A stretch of DNA of 19,830 bases from an uncultured Clostridia bacterium (GCA_934663625.1 CAKUKP010000058.1:1-19830), one strand, 5' to 3'; counted from the first letter of the stretch, positions 1-6,299 are shown. Made by a program: numbers and translations. The notes: generated by a model from the letters alone, not told the origin.

Positions 1-149
1 ATCTGGTCATAGCGCATTGCTTCCGCGCCGCCCACCTGCGCCAGCGTCATCGTGATCGCCGCGGTCAGCGTGGTCTTACCGTGGTCAACGTGTCCGATCG
101 TGCCGATGTTTACATGCGGCTTTGTACGTTCAAATTTTGCCTTTGCCAT
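1..149 (-). CDS. tuf: Elongation factor Tu, N-terminal part (runs off the window)
   Basis: EF-Tu is the GTPase that carries aminoacyl-tRNA to the ribosomal A site. Only the first 49 or so codons are inside the window. They read MAKAKFERTKPHVNIGTIGH and then the P-loop VDHGKTTLTAAIT, which is diagnostic of the G1 motif of EF-Tu. The ATG at 149-147 is preceded by the Shine-Dalgarno GGGAGG about 6 nt upstream. The gene lies 40 nt downstream of a tRNA-Gly on the same strand with no obvious terminator between them, so co-transcription from the promoter at 300-328 is likely. The C-terminal part is outside the window, so intactness cannot be judged. Confidence 0.97.
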   Translation of the reverse strand, partial: MAKAKFERTKPHVNIGTIGHVDHGKTTLTAAITMTLAQVGGAEAMRYDQ

Positions 150-189
150 TGTGAATCCTCCCAATTAACAAAATCGAATGAATTTCGTA

Positions 190-263
190 TGGAGCGGGTG
201 ATGGGAATCGAACCCACGTGATCAGCTTGGGAAGCTGGAGCTCTGCCATTGAGCTACACCCGC
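190..263 (-). tRNA. tRNA-Gly, anticodon CCC, CCA encoded
   Basis: Read on the minus strand, the 74-nt gene starts GCGGGTG and ends CACCCGC followed by TCCA, giving a perfect 7-bp acceptor stem and an encoded CCA end. The D arm is GCTC/GAGC. The anticodon loop TTCCCAA puts CCC at positions 34-36, so it reads GGG glycine codons. The T arm is GTGGG, loop TTCGATT, CCCAT. The outermost anticodon-stem pair looks like a C-A mismatch; the rest is regular. It sits between sigH and tuf. An isoacceptor with anticodon CCC is usually accompanied by Gly tRNAs with GCC or UCC elsewhere in the genome. Confidence 0.95.
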
Positions 264-299
264 GCATTCCCGCCGTTCATACGCCGTCATACAGAAACT

Positions 300-328
300 A
301 TTCTAATAGATAACGCCCGATTTGTCAA
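300..328 (-). promoter_or_regulatory. Sigma-A-type promoter for tRNA-Gly and tuf
   Basis: On the minus strand TTGACA (328-323) is followed by exactly 17 nt and then TAGAAT (305-300). This is a full-consensus -35 and a 5/6 -10. Transcription would begin near position 293, about 30 nt before the tRNA. The box lies downstream of the sigH stop, so tRNA-Gly and tuf can be made strongly and independently of the sigH operon. Confidence 0.85.
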
Positions 329-399
329 CCATTTAATGCATTTGAATTGTAATTTCCCAGTAACAAATCGCCCTTTTTTTCCTGTACGGCGCGCAGAAC

Positions 400-1017
400 T
401 CATTTTTCCTCCAGATAGCGCAGCAGTTTTCGCTTGATTCGCTGCAATGCGTTATCGATGGATTTCACATGCCTGCCCATTTCATCGGAGATTTCCTGAT
501 AGCTCTTGCCCTCGATATAGCGGGTCAGCACCTCTTTTTCCAGATCGGACAGAATCTCGCCGATGCGCCCTTCGATCACGGTAAGGTTTTCGCGGTTGAT
601 CAGCATTTCCTCCGGATTGGTAGGCGCATCCTCGGTAATCACGTCCAGCAGCGTGCGATCGCTGTCCTCCTCATAAATCGGCCGGTTCAGGGACACATAA
701 TTGTTCAGCGGAATGTGCTTCTGTCGGGTCGCCGTCTTGATGGCGGTGATGATCTGACGGGTGATGCACAGCTCCGCAAACGCGCGGAAAGACTTCAATT
801 TTTCCTCGCGGTAATCGCGAATCGCCTTGTACAGGCCGATCATGCCCTCCTGCACAATATCCTCGTGATCCGCGCCGATCAGGAAATAGCTGCGCGCCTT
901 GGTGCGGACGAAATTCTTGTATCGGTTCAGCAGGCATTCCATCGCCGCTCCGTCCTGCTGCTGCGCAAGACGCACAAGATCCTCGTCCCGCATGTTTTCC
1001 AAATCACGATTGGTCAT
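400..1017 (-). CDS. sigH: RNA polymerase sigma-H factor (sporulation/transition-state sigma)
   Basis: The 205-aa protein is an ECF-like/sigma-70 family factor that directs RNA polymerase to early-sporulation and transition-phase promoters in Bacillota. Region 2 is clear: the stretch DHEDIVQEGMIGLYKAIRDY (about residues 50-69) is the core-binding and -10-recognition helix pair. Region 4 is the C-terminal helix-turn-helix with YIEGKSYQEISDEMGRHVKS followed by NALQRIKRKL. Length is close to B. subtilis SigH (about 218 aa). The start ATG at 1017 has GGAGGG 5 nt upstream. It is 22 nt downstream of rae1 and belongs to the mrnC-rlmB-rae1-sigH operon, the same order as in Bacillus. SigH rather than a generic ECF factor is supported both by sequence and by this context. 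Confidence 0.93.
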   Translation of the reverse strand: MTNRDLENMRDEDLVRLAQQQDGAAMECLLNRYKNFVRTKARSYFLIGADHEDIVQEGMIGLYKAIRDYREEKLKSFRAFAELCITRQIITAIKTATRQKHIPLNNYVSLNRPIYEEDSDRTLLDVITEDAPTNPEEMLINRENLTVIEGRIGEILSDLEKEVLTRYIEGKSYQEISDEMGRHVKSIDNALQRIKRKLLRYLEEK

Positions 1018-1039
1018 CTGTCCCTCCGAATCCGTTATT

Positions 1040-1573
1040 TCATCCCCGCCGCATCTGTTCCAGACGCGCGCGGATATCCTCCGGCAGTCGATCCATCACG
1101 GTGCTCTTGCGCCCGCCGGCGCGCACCGCGCCGCCGCGCACCGATCGCGCCTGTTCCATTTCCAGCAGCAGTTCGCGCGAGGACAGGCGCACCGCGCCGC
1201 GCCCGAATGCGATGGTCTGTTCCAGCAAATCCGACGTCGCCACGCGCACCTCCGCGCGCCGCATGGAAATATCCTCCGAGAGCGAATCGCACAGCCTTTC
1301 GATATAGCAATCCGCCGTTTCGCCCTTCATCGTAAATACGATGCGCAGATCGCCGCGATTTTCGATGCTGCGCTGCATCCGATCCGAAAGCCACGCATCA
1401 AACACCAGTATGATCCGCTGTCCGGAATAGCCCGCGTAATCATGCAGCCGTTCGATCAGCTGCCTGCGCGCATCCTCCAGCCCCGCGCTTTCGCGCACGG
1501 GCTTGCGCACGTTGATCACATTATAGCCGTCCACGATCAATATGCGCCCTACCTTCGCCGCGCCGCGTTTCAT
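1040..1573 (-). CDS. rae1: YacP/Rae1-family NYN-domain endoribonuclease
   Basis: The 177-aa protein is a PIN-like NYN-domain nuclease. In B. subtilis Rae1 (YacP) enters the ribosomal A site and cuts certain mRNAs. The N-terminal strand ILIVDGYNVIN carries the first catalytic Asp (D15). D59 in LVFDAWL and the ETAD motif (E85, D88) in MKGETADCYIERL are the other expected acidic residues. The ATG overlaps the rlmB stop as ATGA and no good Shine-Dalgarno is visible, so translation is probably coupled to rlmB. The last 40 residues are Arg-rich (VRGGAVRAGGRKS). The A-site cleavage role is carried over from the B. subtilis protein and not visible here. Confidence 0.88.
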   Translation of the reverse strand: MKRGAAKVGRILIVDGYNVINVRKPVRESAGLEDARRQLIERLHDYAGYSGQRIILVFDAWLSDRMQRSIENRGDLRIVFTMKGETADCYIERLCDSLSEDISMRRAEVRVATSDLLEQTIAFGRGAVRLSSRELLLEMEQARSVRGGAVRAGGRKSTVMDRLPEDIRARLEQMRRG

Positions 1574-2601
1574 CGCAACCGCGCGCGCAGCACTTCATAC
1601 ATCAGAACACCCGCCGCGACCGACGCATTCAGCGATTCGATGCTGCCCTTCATCGGCAGCGTCAGCGTGCGATCGCATTTTTCCAGCGTCAGTCGGGAAA
1701 TGCCCTCGCCCTCCGATCCGATTACCAGCGCCACCGGCCCCGTTAAATCCGCCGTCATGGCGTTTTCGCCGTCCATTGCCGTGCCGATGACCCATACGCC
1801 GCGCGCCTTGAGTTCATCGATCGTGCGGTTCAGATTCTTTTCGCGCGCGATGGGCATATAGCTCAGCGCGCCCGCCGCCGCCTTCGCCGCCGCGGGGCCC
1901 AGCCCCGCCGCGCGCCGCTCCGGCAATATCACGCCGTGCGCGCCCGCGCATTCCGCGGATCGGATGATCGCGCCCACGTTGTGCGGATCGGTCACGCCAT
2001 CCAGCAGCACCAGAAACGGATCCTCGCCGCGCTCGCGCGCCAGCGCAAACATATCGTCGATCGTTTTGTATTCCACCGCCGCAACGTACGCCAGCATGCC
2101 CTGATGCGCCGGATAAATCTGATCCAGCCGCGATCTGTCCACCTGCTGCACCACCGCGCCCGCTTCCCGCGCCATGCGGATGATATCGCGCGCTGCGCCG
2201 GATAGATCGCCCTGCGCCACCAGCAGCTTTTCTACCCGTCTGCCGGATTTCAGCGCTTCGCGAATCGGATTGCGCCCCACCAGCAGGCCTTCGTTTTCCT
2301 CTGCCGCGGTCATATCTGCGACCCGCTGCGGCGCGGGGATTTCCATCGGCTGCGCGTCTACGCGCTGCGGCGCGGGCACATTGCGGTAAATCGCGCCCAC
2401 GCGCGGGCCGTTTCCGCGATAGGCGAGCTTTGCATCGTCCGCGCCATACGTGCGCCGTGCCGCGCCGCGCATTTCATTGCCGCGGCGCGGGCGCTGATCG
2501 CGCTTTTCCTGCGCATCGCCGCCGAAGCGCTTGTAGCCGTAATCGGCGGTTCGCGGCGCGCCGCGGCCGTTATCGTTATTTCGATTGAAATCGTTCTTCA
2601 T
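1570..2601 (-). CDS. rlmB: 23S rRNA (guanosine-2'-O)-methyltransferase RlmB (SpoU/TrmH family) with long N-terminal extension
   Basis: The SPOUT-fold enzyme uses S-adenosylmethionine to methylate the 2'-OH of a conserved guanosine (G2251 in E. coli numbering) of 23S rRNA. The family core begins near residue 105 with LLVGRNPIREALKSGRRVEK, the substrate-binding domain. Motif 1 is NVGAIIRS (208-215), motif 2 GSEGEGIS (295-302) and motif 3 LPMKGSIESLNAS (315-327), so the catalytic knot is complete. At 343 aa it is about 95 residues longer than B. subtilis or E. coli RlmB. The extra N-terminus is rich in Arg, Asn, Gly and Pro and looks disordered. The ATG at 2601 has GGAGTGA about 9 nt upstream, overlapping the mrnC stop. 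The stop overlaps the rae1 start by 4 nt. Confidence 0.92.
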   Translation of the reverse strand: MKNDFNRNNDNGRGAPRTADYGYKRFGGDAQEKRDQRPRRGNEMRGAARRTYGADDAKLAYRGNGPRVGAIYRNVPAPQRVDAQPMEIPAPQRVADMTAAEENEGLLVGRNPIREALKSGRRVEKLLVAQGDLSGAARDIIRMAREAGAVVQQVDRSRLDQIYPAHQGMLAYVAAVEYKTIDDMFALARERGEDPFLVLLDGVTDPHNVGAIIRSAECAGAHGVILPERRAAGLGPAAAKAAAGALSYMPIAREKNLNRTIDELKARGVWVIGTAMDGENAMTADLTGPVALVIGSEGEGISRLTLEKCDRTLTLPMKGSIESLNASVAAGVLMYEVLRARLR

Positions 2602-2607
2602 AATTGA

Positions 2608-3009
2608 TCACTCCGCTTCCTCGGGAAGCGCCTTCCGCATCAGTTCATCCATTCGCTCGGTCTGCCCCGTCAGGTACAGATAGCCGATCAGTGCCTCCAG
2701 CGCCGTGGCACGGTGGTACTGGCCGGGGTTGGCATTGCGCGGCGGGTTCTGGTGCGCGTTGCGCGCCCTGCGAACCACATCCGATTCTGCATCCGTCAAT
2801 TGATCCGCAACCCGATCCAGCGCCAGCGCCTGCGCCGATGCGCACACCAGCTTCACCGCATCGCGGTGCATGTTCTGCACGCGCCCGCCGCGCAGCACCA
2901 GCCGCCTGCGCACGTACAGATCGTAGATCGTATCGCCCATGTACGCCAGCTCCAGCGATCCCGGCAGCGCGTTATGTTGAAACACGCCCGCCTTCGGCAT
3001 ATCCTCCAC
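2608..3009 (-). CDS. mrnC: Mini-ribonuclease III (23S rRNA maturase)
   Basis: Mini-RNase III is an RNase III catalytic domain without a dsRNA-binding domain that trims the 23S rRNA precursor in Bacillota. The signature LELAYMGDTIYDLYVR holds the catalytic Asp (D26 from this start), and ATALEALIGYLYL near the end holds the second acidic residue. The open frame extends to a TTG at 3054, but in B. subtilis MrnC the LAYIGD motif lies near residue 20. The GTG at 3009, with GGGGGG 6 nt upstream, gives the matching length (133 aa); the ATG at 3000 is also possible but its GGAGG is only 2 nt away. It is the first gene of the mrnC-rlmB-rae1-sigH operon and stops 6 nt before rlmB. Confidence 0.88.
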   Translation of the reverse strand: MEDMPKAGVFQHNALPGSLELAYMGDTIYDLYVRRRLVLRGGRVQNMHRDAVKLVCASAQALALDRVADQLTDAESDVVRRARNAHQNPPRNANPGQYHRATALEALIGYLYLTGQTERMDELMRKALPEEAE

Positions 3010-3083
3010 GCCTATCCCCCCGATCCGCTTTTCCTGCGATTGCAATCTGAACAAACGCCCATTTTCCCATTTTATACGGTATT

Positions 3084-3112
3084 AGTATAACAGATAAATT
3101 GTTTCCAAACAA
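3084..3112 (-). promoter_or_regulatory. Probable promoter of the mrnC-rlmB-rae1-sigH operon
   Basis: On the minus strand an extended -10, TG-T-TATACT (hexamer at 3089-3084), lies 17 nt downstream of TTGTTT (3112-3107). The -35 is weak (3/6), which an extended -10 often compensates. Transcription would start near 3077. The DnaA-box cluster begins about 100 nt upstream of it. Confidence 0.5.
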
Positions 3113-3202
3113 GCACAGCCTAAATAATTTTGTAAAATATGTCGAAGCGCGCGCCCGTTTTCGTGCATAAACAAATGAGAATCACTTGTATATACATTGG
3201 GC

Positions 3203-3485
3203 TTTTTCCACGTTTATCCCCATTATCCACATGGTTATCCACAGTTATCCACCGTCAAACCCGTGGAAAACCGGTATTTTCCACGATTTCCACCAGTTTA
3301 TCCACAATCAGGCGCACTTTGCATAAACTGTTATGCACAGACCACGGTCTAATTCGGTCATAGGAGGGTCATAATCGGTCGGTTTTGTCACAAATCGCAC
3401 GCATTTCATGCGCGAATTTCAGGTATTTTTCCGGATTGACAGCCTGTGAAACCCACAATCCACAGCGCCGCGCGGGTTATCCCCG
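3203..3485 (+). promoter_or_regulatory. DnaA-box cluster (candidate replication origin or DnaA-titration/regulatory site)
   Basis: Four 9-mers match the DnaA consensus TTATNCACA exactly: TTATCCACA at 3223-3231, 3235-3243 and 3298-3306, and TTATGCACA at 3331-3339. Near matches on the same strand are TTATCCCCA (3214-3222), TTATCCACC (3245-3253) and TTATCCCCG (3477-3485). One near match, TTATGCAAA, lies on the minus strand (3326-3318). A palindrome of GTGGAAAA (3263-3270), a 6-nt loop and TTTTCCAC (3277-3284) sits between boxes. Such density is typical of oriC. No dnaA or dnaN gene is in the window, so titration or control of the adjacent mrnC promoter are alternatives. Confidence 0.72.
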
Positions 3486-3497
3486 CTCCACATGTAT

Positions 3498-3557
3498 CAG
3501 ATTTATATATAAATGTTTCAAAACTATTTCATGCATATGAATATTAATTATACATTG
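3498..3557. other. AT-rich stretch beside the DnaA boxes (possible unwinding element)
   Basis: About 60 nt made almost only of A and T (including ATTTATATATAAATG and ATATTAATTATAC) follows the last DnaA-like box at 3477-3485, in an otherwise GC-rich neighbourhood. Its position next to a box cluster resembles a DNA-unwinding element. No DnaA-trio pattern (GAT/TAG triplets) could be assigned with confidence. Confidence 0.4.
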
Positions 3558-3579
3558 CCAGCAGTGCCGGCTTCCAGCT

Positions 3580-3902
3580 GCTGCCGCGCTCATAATGACG
3601 AATCCACGCCCCCATAAGTTCAAGGGGCGTGGATTCTGCGTTTCTATTCTGTTCGGGCTTATCTCGAATTCACGTTTTGATGCCCATAGATTCAAGGCAT
3701 CAAAACTTACGTAGCTCTCTCCTTTCGTCAGCGGCAAATGCCGCTGACACCTTCCTTTAGCAGTCGCGCTTCTGCTTGCAGCAAGCGCGACCAACCGCCG
3801 CGAATCCTTTGGATTCGTCCAGCAAGGCGGCAAACCTTCAGATTTGCCGGTCGGCTAACAGCCGACTGCCGATGGCTCAATCAAAGATTGAGGCACGGCA
3901 CC
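3580..3902 (-). repeat. Multi-hairpin repeat element, left copy (minus orientation)
   Basis: Read on the minus strand this copy contains, in order, stems CTCAATC/GATTGAG (3892-3876), GTCGGCT/AGCCGAC (3866-3850), and CGGCAAA/TTTGCCG. An extra block with GTCAGCGGCA/TGCCGCTGAC and a GTCGCGCTT/AAGCGCGAC hairpin follows. Next are two hairpins with an 11-nt loop: stem GTTTTGATGCC around TTGAATCTATG (3706-3674), and a 13-bp stem GAATCCACGCCCC around TTGAACTTATG (3636-3600). It ends with AGCGCGGCAGC (3590-3580). Positions 3821-3902 align with the reverse complement of 4037-4117. Small open frames here are by-products of the palindromes; I see no protein gene. Confidence 0.8.
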
Positions 3903-4036
3903 GCCGCTGCCGAAACCCGCTTTGCGGGTCTTCGGTGCGTATCATCAGAGGAAGGCATAGGGTTAACGTGCATCGTTCTTGGCTCCACCTGATGGGGGAG
4001 CTGTCACCGAAGGTGACTGAGGGAGAGAAGCCCACG
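3903..4036 (+). repeat. Central spacer of the hairpin region with short palindromes
   Basis: Between the two inverted copies lie ACCCGC-TTT-GCGGGT (3915-3929) inside an outer CCGA/TCGG pairing, then GCTCCACC/GGGGGAGC (3982-4001, one mismatch). Directly after comes GTCACC-GAA-GGTGAC (4003-4017) followed by TGAGGGAGAG. The GGAGC-TGTC-hairpin-GACTGAGGGAG layout matches, from memory, a short palindromic repeat that is abundant between genes of gut Clostridia. That link is recollection, not a search result. Confidence 0.65.
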
Positions 4037-4240
4037 GGTGCCGCGCTTCAATCTCCGATTGAACCGTCGGCAGTCTGCCTCTAAGGCAGACCGGCAAACC
4101 TCCGGTTTGCCGCCTTGTCGCTGCACCAACATAGTTTTTCTGCCTTGAATCTATGGGCAGAAAAACGTCATCTTGATTGCGCCTTAAGCTTATGGGCGCA
4201 ATCAATAGCGCGGCAGCTGCTGGGGTCAAGCGCCCTGCGC
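4037..4240 (+). repeat. Multi-hairpin repeat element, right copy (plus orientation), reaching into the tsaD 3' end
   Basis: In plus orientation the order is TTCAATC/GATTGAA (4047-4063), GTCTGCCT/AGGCAGAC (4073-4091), CGGCAAACC/GGTTTGCCG, then the two 11-nt-loop hairpins. These are GTTTTTCTGCC around TTGAATCTATG (4134-4166) and TTGATTGCGCC around TTAAGCTTATG (4173-4205). AGCGCGGCAGC (4207-4217) and GGTCAAGCGCCCTGCGC (4224-4240) follow. The last part covers the final codons and stop of tsaD on the other strand. The order of parts is the same as in the left copy, but the stems differ by paired substitutions. Confidence 0.8.
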
Positions 4241-5308
4241 TTGGAACATCTGCAGGGAAGGTAGAGCGTTCAGTTCGAGTCCCGCCAGCTTGCCCGCCAT
4301 CAGGCTGTAGTAGCCCGCGGAGCCAATCATCACGGCATTATCGGTGCAAAGCCGCTTGGGCGGCATGTATACCTGCAGCCCCGCCGCTTCGCCCCTGCGC
4401 TGAAGCTCGGCGCGCAAAAGCGAATTCGCCGCCACGCCGCCCGCCACCGCGACGCGCGAAGCGCCGGTGTCGGCGGCAGCCAGAAGCGTTTTATCCACCA
4501 ACAGATCCACCACGCTTCTGCGGAAGGACGCGGCGAAATCCTTCGCCACGATATCCTTACCCATCTGGCGCAGATTGTGCGCCTGATTGATCACAGCGGT
4601 CTTGAGCCCGCTGAACGAAAAATCATATTTGCCTTCGGTGTGCGGCCGCGGGAATTTGTAGGCGTGATCATCGCCGGTATCCGCCAGCTTGTCCAGCAGC
4701 GGCCCGCCCGGATAGGGAATCTGCAATACGCGCGCCACCTTATCGAAGGCTTCGCCTGCGGCGTCATCCGTGGTCTGCCCGATCAGACGATACTGGCCGT
4801 AGTGTTCCACGGATACGATGTGACTGTGCCCGCCGGACGCGACCAGGCAGACGAACGGCGGTTCCAATTCGGGATGCGCCACATAATTGGCGCTGACGTG
4901 GCCTTCGATGTGGTTGACCGGAATCAGCGGCAGATCGCGCGCATACGCCAGCGATTTTGCCCAGCTCACGCCCGTCAGCAGCGCACCCACCAGTCCGGGG
5001 CCATAGGTGACGGCGATCGCATCGATATCATCCAGCGTAACCTGCGCTTCGGAAAGCGCGCATTCCAGCAGCGGATCGATCGCCTCCACATGCATGCGGG
5101 ACGCGATTTCCGGCACCACTCCGCCATACAGCGCGTGTACATCGATCTGCGAAGCGATGGCGTTGGCGCGCTCGATTCGCCCATCCTCCACCACCGCGAT
5201 CGCGGTTTCATCACAGCTGGATTCCACGGACAGAATCCGCGCGTGTCCGCGCTCCATCAACGCATCCGCCTTGCGGCGCATACGCGCTTCATAGTTTAAC
5301 GCTTTCAT
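4226..5308 (-). CDS. tsaD: tRNA N6-threonylcarbamoyladenosine transferase TsaD
   Basis: TsaD transfers the threonylcarbamoyl group from threonylcarbamoyl-AMP to A37 of ANN-decoding tRNAs, working with TsaB and TsaE in the cytoplasm. The 360-aa protein has the ASKHA-fold start ILSVESSCDETAIAVVEDG (from residue 25). Metal-binding H133 and H137 are in VNHIEGH and D323 is in CTDNAVMIG. Glycine-rich SGGHSHI and AGGVAANS loops bind nucleotide. It has about 20 residues before the canonical N-terminus, but the ATG at 5308 has GAGGAAA about 9 nt upstream while inner ATGs lack one. Its start overlaps the stop of the upstream Lit-like gene by 4 nt, implying coupling. Its last codons (QAQGA) lie inside an interspersed repeat. 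Confidence 0.95.
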   Translation of the reverse strand: MKALNYEARMRRKADALMERGHARILSVESSCDETAIAVVEDGRIERANAIASQIDVHALYGGVVPEIASRMHVEAIDPLLECALSEAQVTLDDIDAIAVTYGPGLVGALLTGVSWAKSLAYARDLPLIPVNHIEGHVSANYVAHPELEPPFVCLVASGGHSHIVSVEHYGQYRLIGQTTDDAAGEAFDKVARVLQIPYPGGPLLDKLADTGDDHAYKFPRPHTEGKYDFSFSGLKTAVINQAHNLRQMGKDIVAKDFAASFRRSVVDLLVDKTLLAAADTGASRVAVAGGVAANSLLRAELQRRGEAAGLQVYMPPKRLCTDNAVMIGSAGYYSLMAGKLAGLELNALPSLQMFQAQGA

Positions 5309-6048
5309 GCTCGTATTTTCCTCTTTCGTCGATCAGAAACCCATTTCAGAATGGTCAAAAGCAGCGGCACGCCCAGAAGCATGATGCCAGCGCGCAGCGC
5401 AATGCGCATCCCCATTTCCTCAAACATGCTCTGCGGACAGATACGAATCAGCAAATCCGTTTGCGGGTTCAAAAGCCATAGATCGTTGCTGAACAACAGC
5501 CGATGAAAAAAAGTAAAGGCCGCATCAAAATCGATCGCCGCCCAGAGCCCGAAAATTGCCAACGGCAGAAGAATCAGCGCCAGCGCGATCCATGCTGCAT
5601 AAAGCCTTCCCAATCGATATCTTTTCCCTCCGCAGCAGATCAGGAATACGCCCGGCGCCAACAGCAGGAAATATAATAATCCCGGCTGTATGGGAGAAAT
5701 CAGCCGTCTGCAATCGTATAGATGCGTAATCTCCCGATCGTTGTATGCGCGCTGCAGCTTTCCGAATACTTCAATCTCCGGATTTTCATAAGCCGTATCT
5801 GTATTTAAAGGCGCAAACAGCCCAAGCGAAAGCCATTTATCCAGAAAACGTAAATCTTCCGCGGATATTCCGGCAGAATCAGGAACACCCGCTTCAAGCT
5901 GCAGCTGATAATACAAATCATCATCTGAAGCCACGCCGTACACAGCCAGCATCAACAGTACGACAAAAATCATCAGCCAGCCAAGCGTATTCATTCCAAA
6001 GAATACCCATTTTTTCATGCTTTTTCCCGCAATTCGATTCTTCACCAT
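5305..6048 (-). CDS. TIGR01906/DUF1461 integral membrane protein, Lit-like (lipoprotein intramolecular transacylase family)
   Basis: The 247-aa protein has four predicted membrane segments (about residues 19-38, 122-139, 147-170 and 215-236). A roughly 80-residue extracytoplasmic loop lies after the first. Two family motifs are present: REITHLYDC with H109 and FHRLLFSNDLWLLNPQTD with H182. In Lit enzymes of Bacillota two such His residues are needed to move an acyl chain from the diacylglyceryl part to the N-terminal Cys of lipoproteins. Most DUF1461 members are untested, so Lit activity is inference. The start is uncertain: the ATG at 6048 has a weak ribosome site, and an inner ATG (residue 11, MKKWVFFGMN) also fits. 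It is coupled to tsaD by an ATGA overlap. Confidence 0.8.
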   Translation of the reverse strand: MVKNRIAGKSMKKWVFFGMNTLGWLMIFVVLLMLAVYGVASDDDLYYQLQLEAGVPDSAGISAEDLRFLDKWLSLGLFAPLNTDTAYENPEIEVFGKLQRAYNDREITHLYDCRRLISPIQPGLLYFLLLAPGVFLICCGGKRYRLGRLYAAWIALALILLPLAIFGLWAAIDFDAAFTFFHRLLFSNDLWLLNPQTDLLIRICPQSMFEEMGMRIALRAGIMLLGVPLLLTILKWVSDRRKRKIRA

Positions 6049-6102
6049 TTTCCAAACAAACTCAAGACCAACCTAAAAACCCCTAGATCGCTGAAACTTA
6101 CA

Positions 6103-6291
6103 GCTTTTGCAGCTTGAATTTATGGCTGCAAAAGCGTGTTTTGATTGCGCCCATGCTTTACGGGCGCAATCAACAGCGCGGCAGCAAATGTGGTCAAGCG
6201 CACTGCGCCTGGCGCGGCAGCTGCTGGTACTACCCACACATCGTTTCGCGGCGGTCATTCTGACCGACCGCCGTCGAACCAGCGCGGCAGC
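6103..6291 (+). repeat. Multi-hairpin repeat element, third (partial) copy downstream of prfB
   Basis: This copy holds the stem GCTTTTGCAGC around the loop TTGAATTTATG (6103-6135). A second hairpin with the stem TTGATTGCGCC (6141-6173) follows, and then AGCGCGGCAGC (6175-6185). GGTCAAGCGCACTGCGC (6192-6208) matches 4224-4240 at all but one base. The GCGCGGCAGC core recurs at 6212-6221 and 6282-6291, and CGGCGGTC/GACCGCCG forms another hairpin (6249-6273). The 81-nt block present in the other two copies is absent. The 265 nt between prfB and the Lit-like gene consist almost entirely of this element. Confidence 0.75.
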
Positions 6292-6299
6292 AACTGGGT

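Noticed and set aside
371..379. T tract downstream of sigH as a terminator
   Set aside because: There is no stem before it on the plus strand, and for the minus-strand sigH it would be an A tract.
3600..4205. A second CRISPR array in the hairpin region
   Set aside because: There are no regularly spaced identical direct repeats; stems differ and spacing varies.
3477..4229. Several small open frames on both strands between the DnaA boxes and tsaD
   Set aside because: They run through back-to-back palindromes, have no ribosome sites and no recognisable domains; the palindromes explain why both strands stay open.
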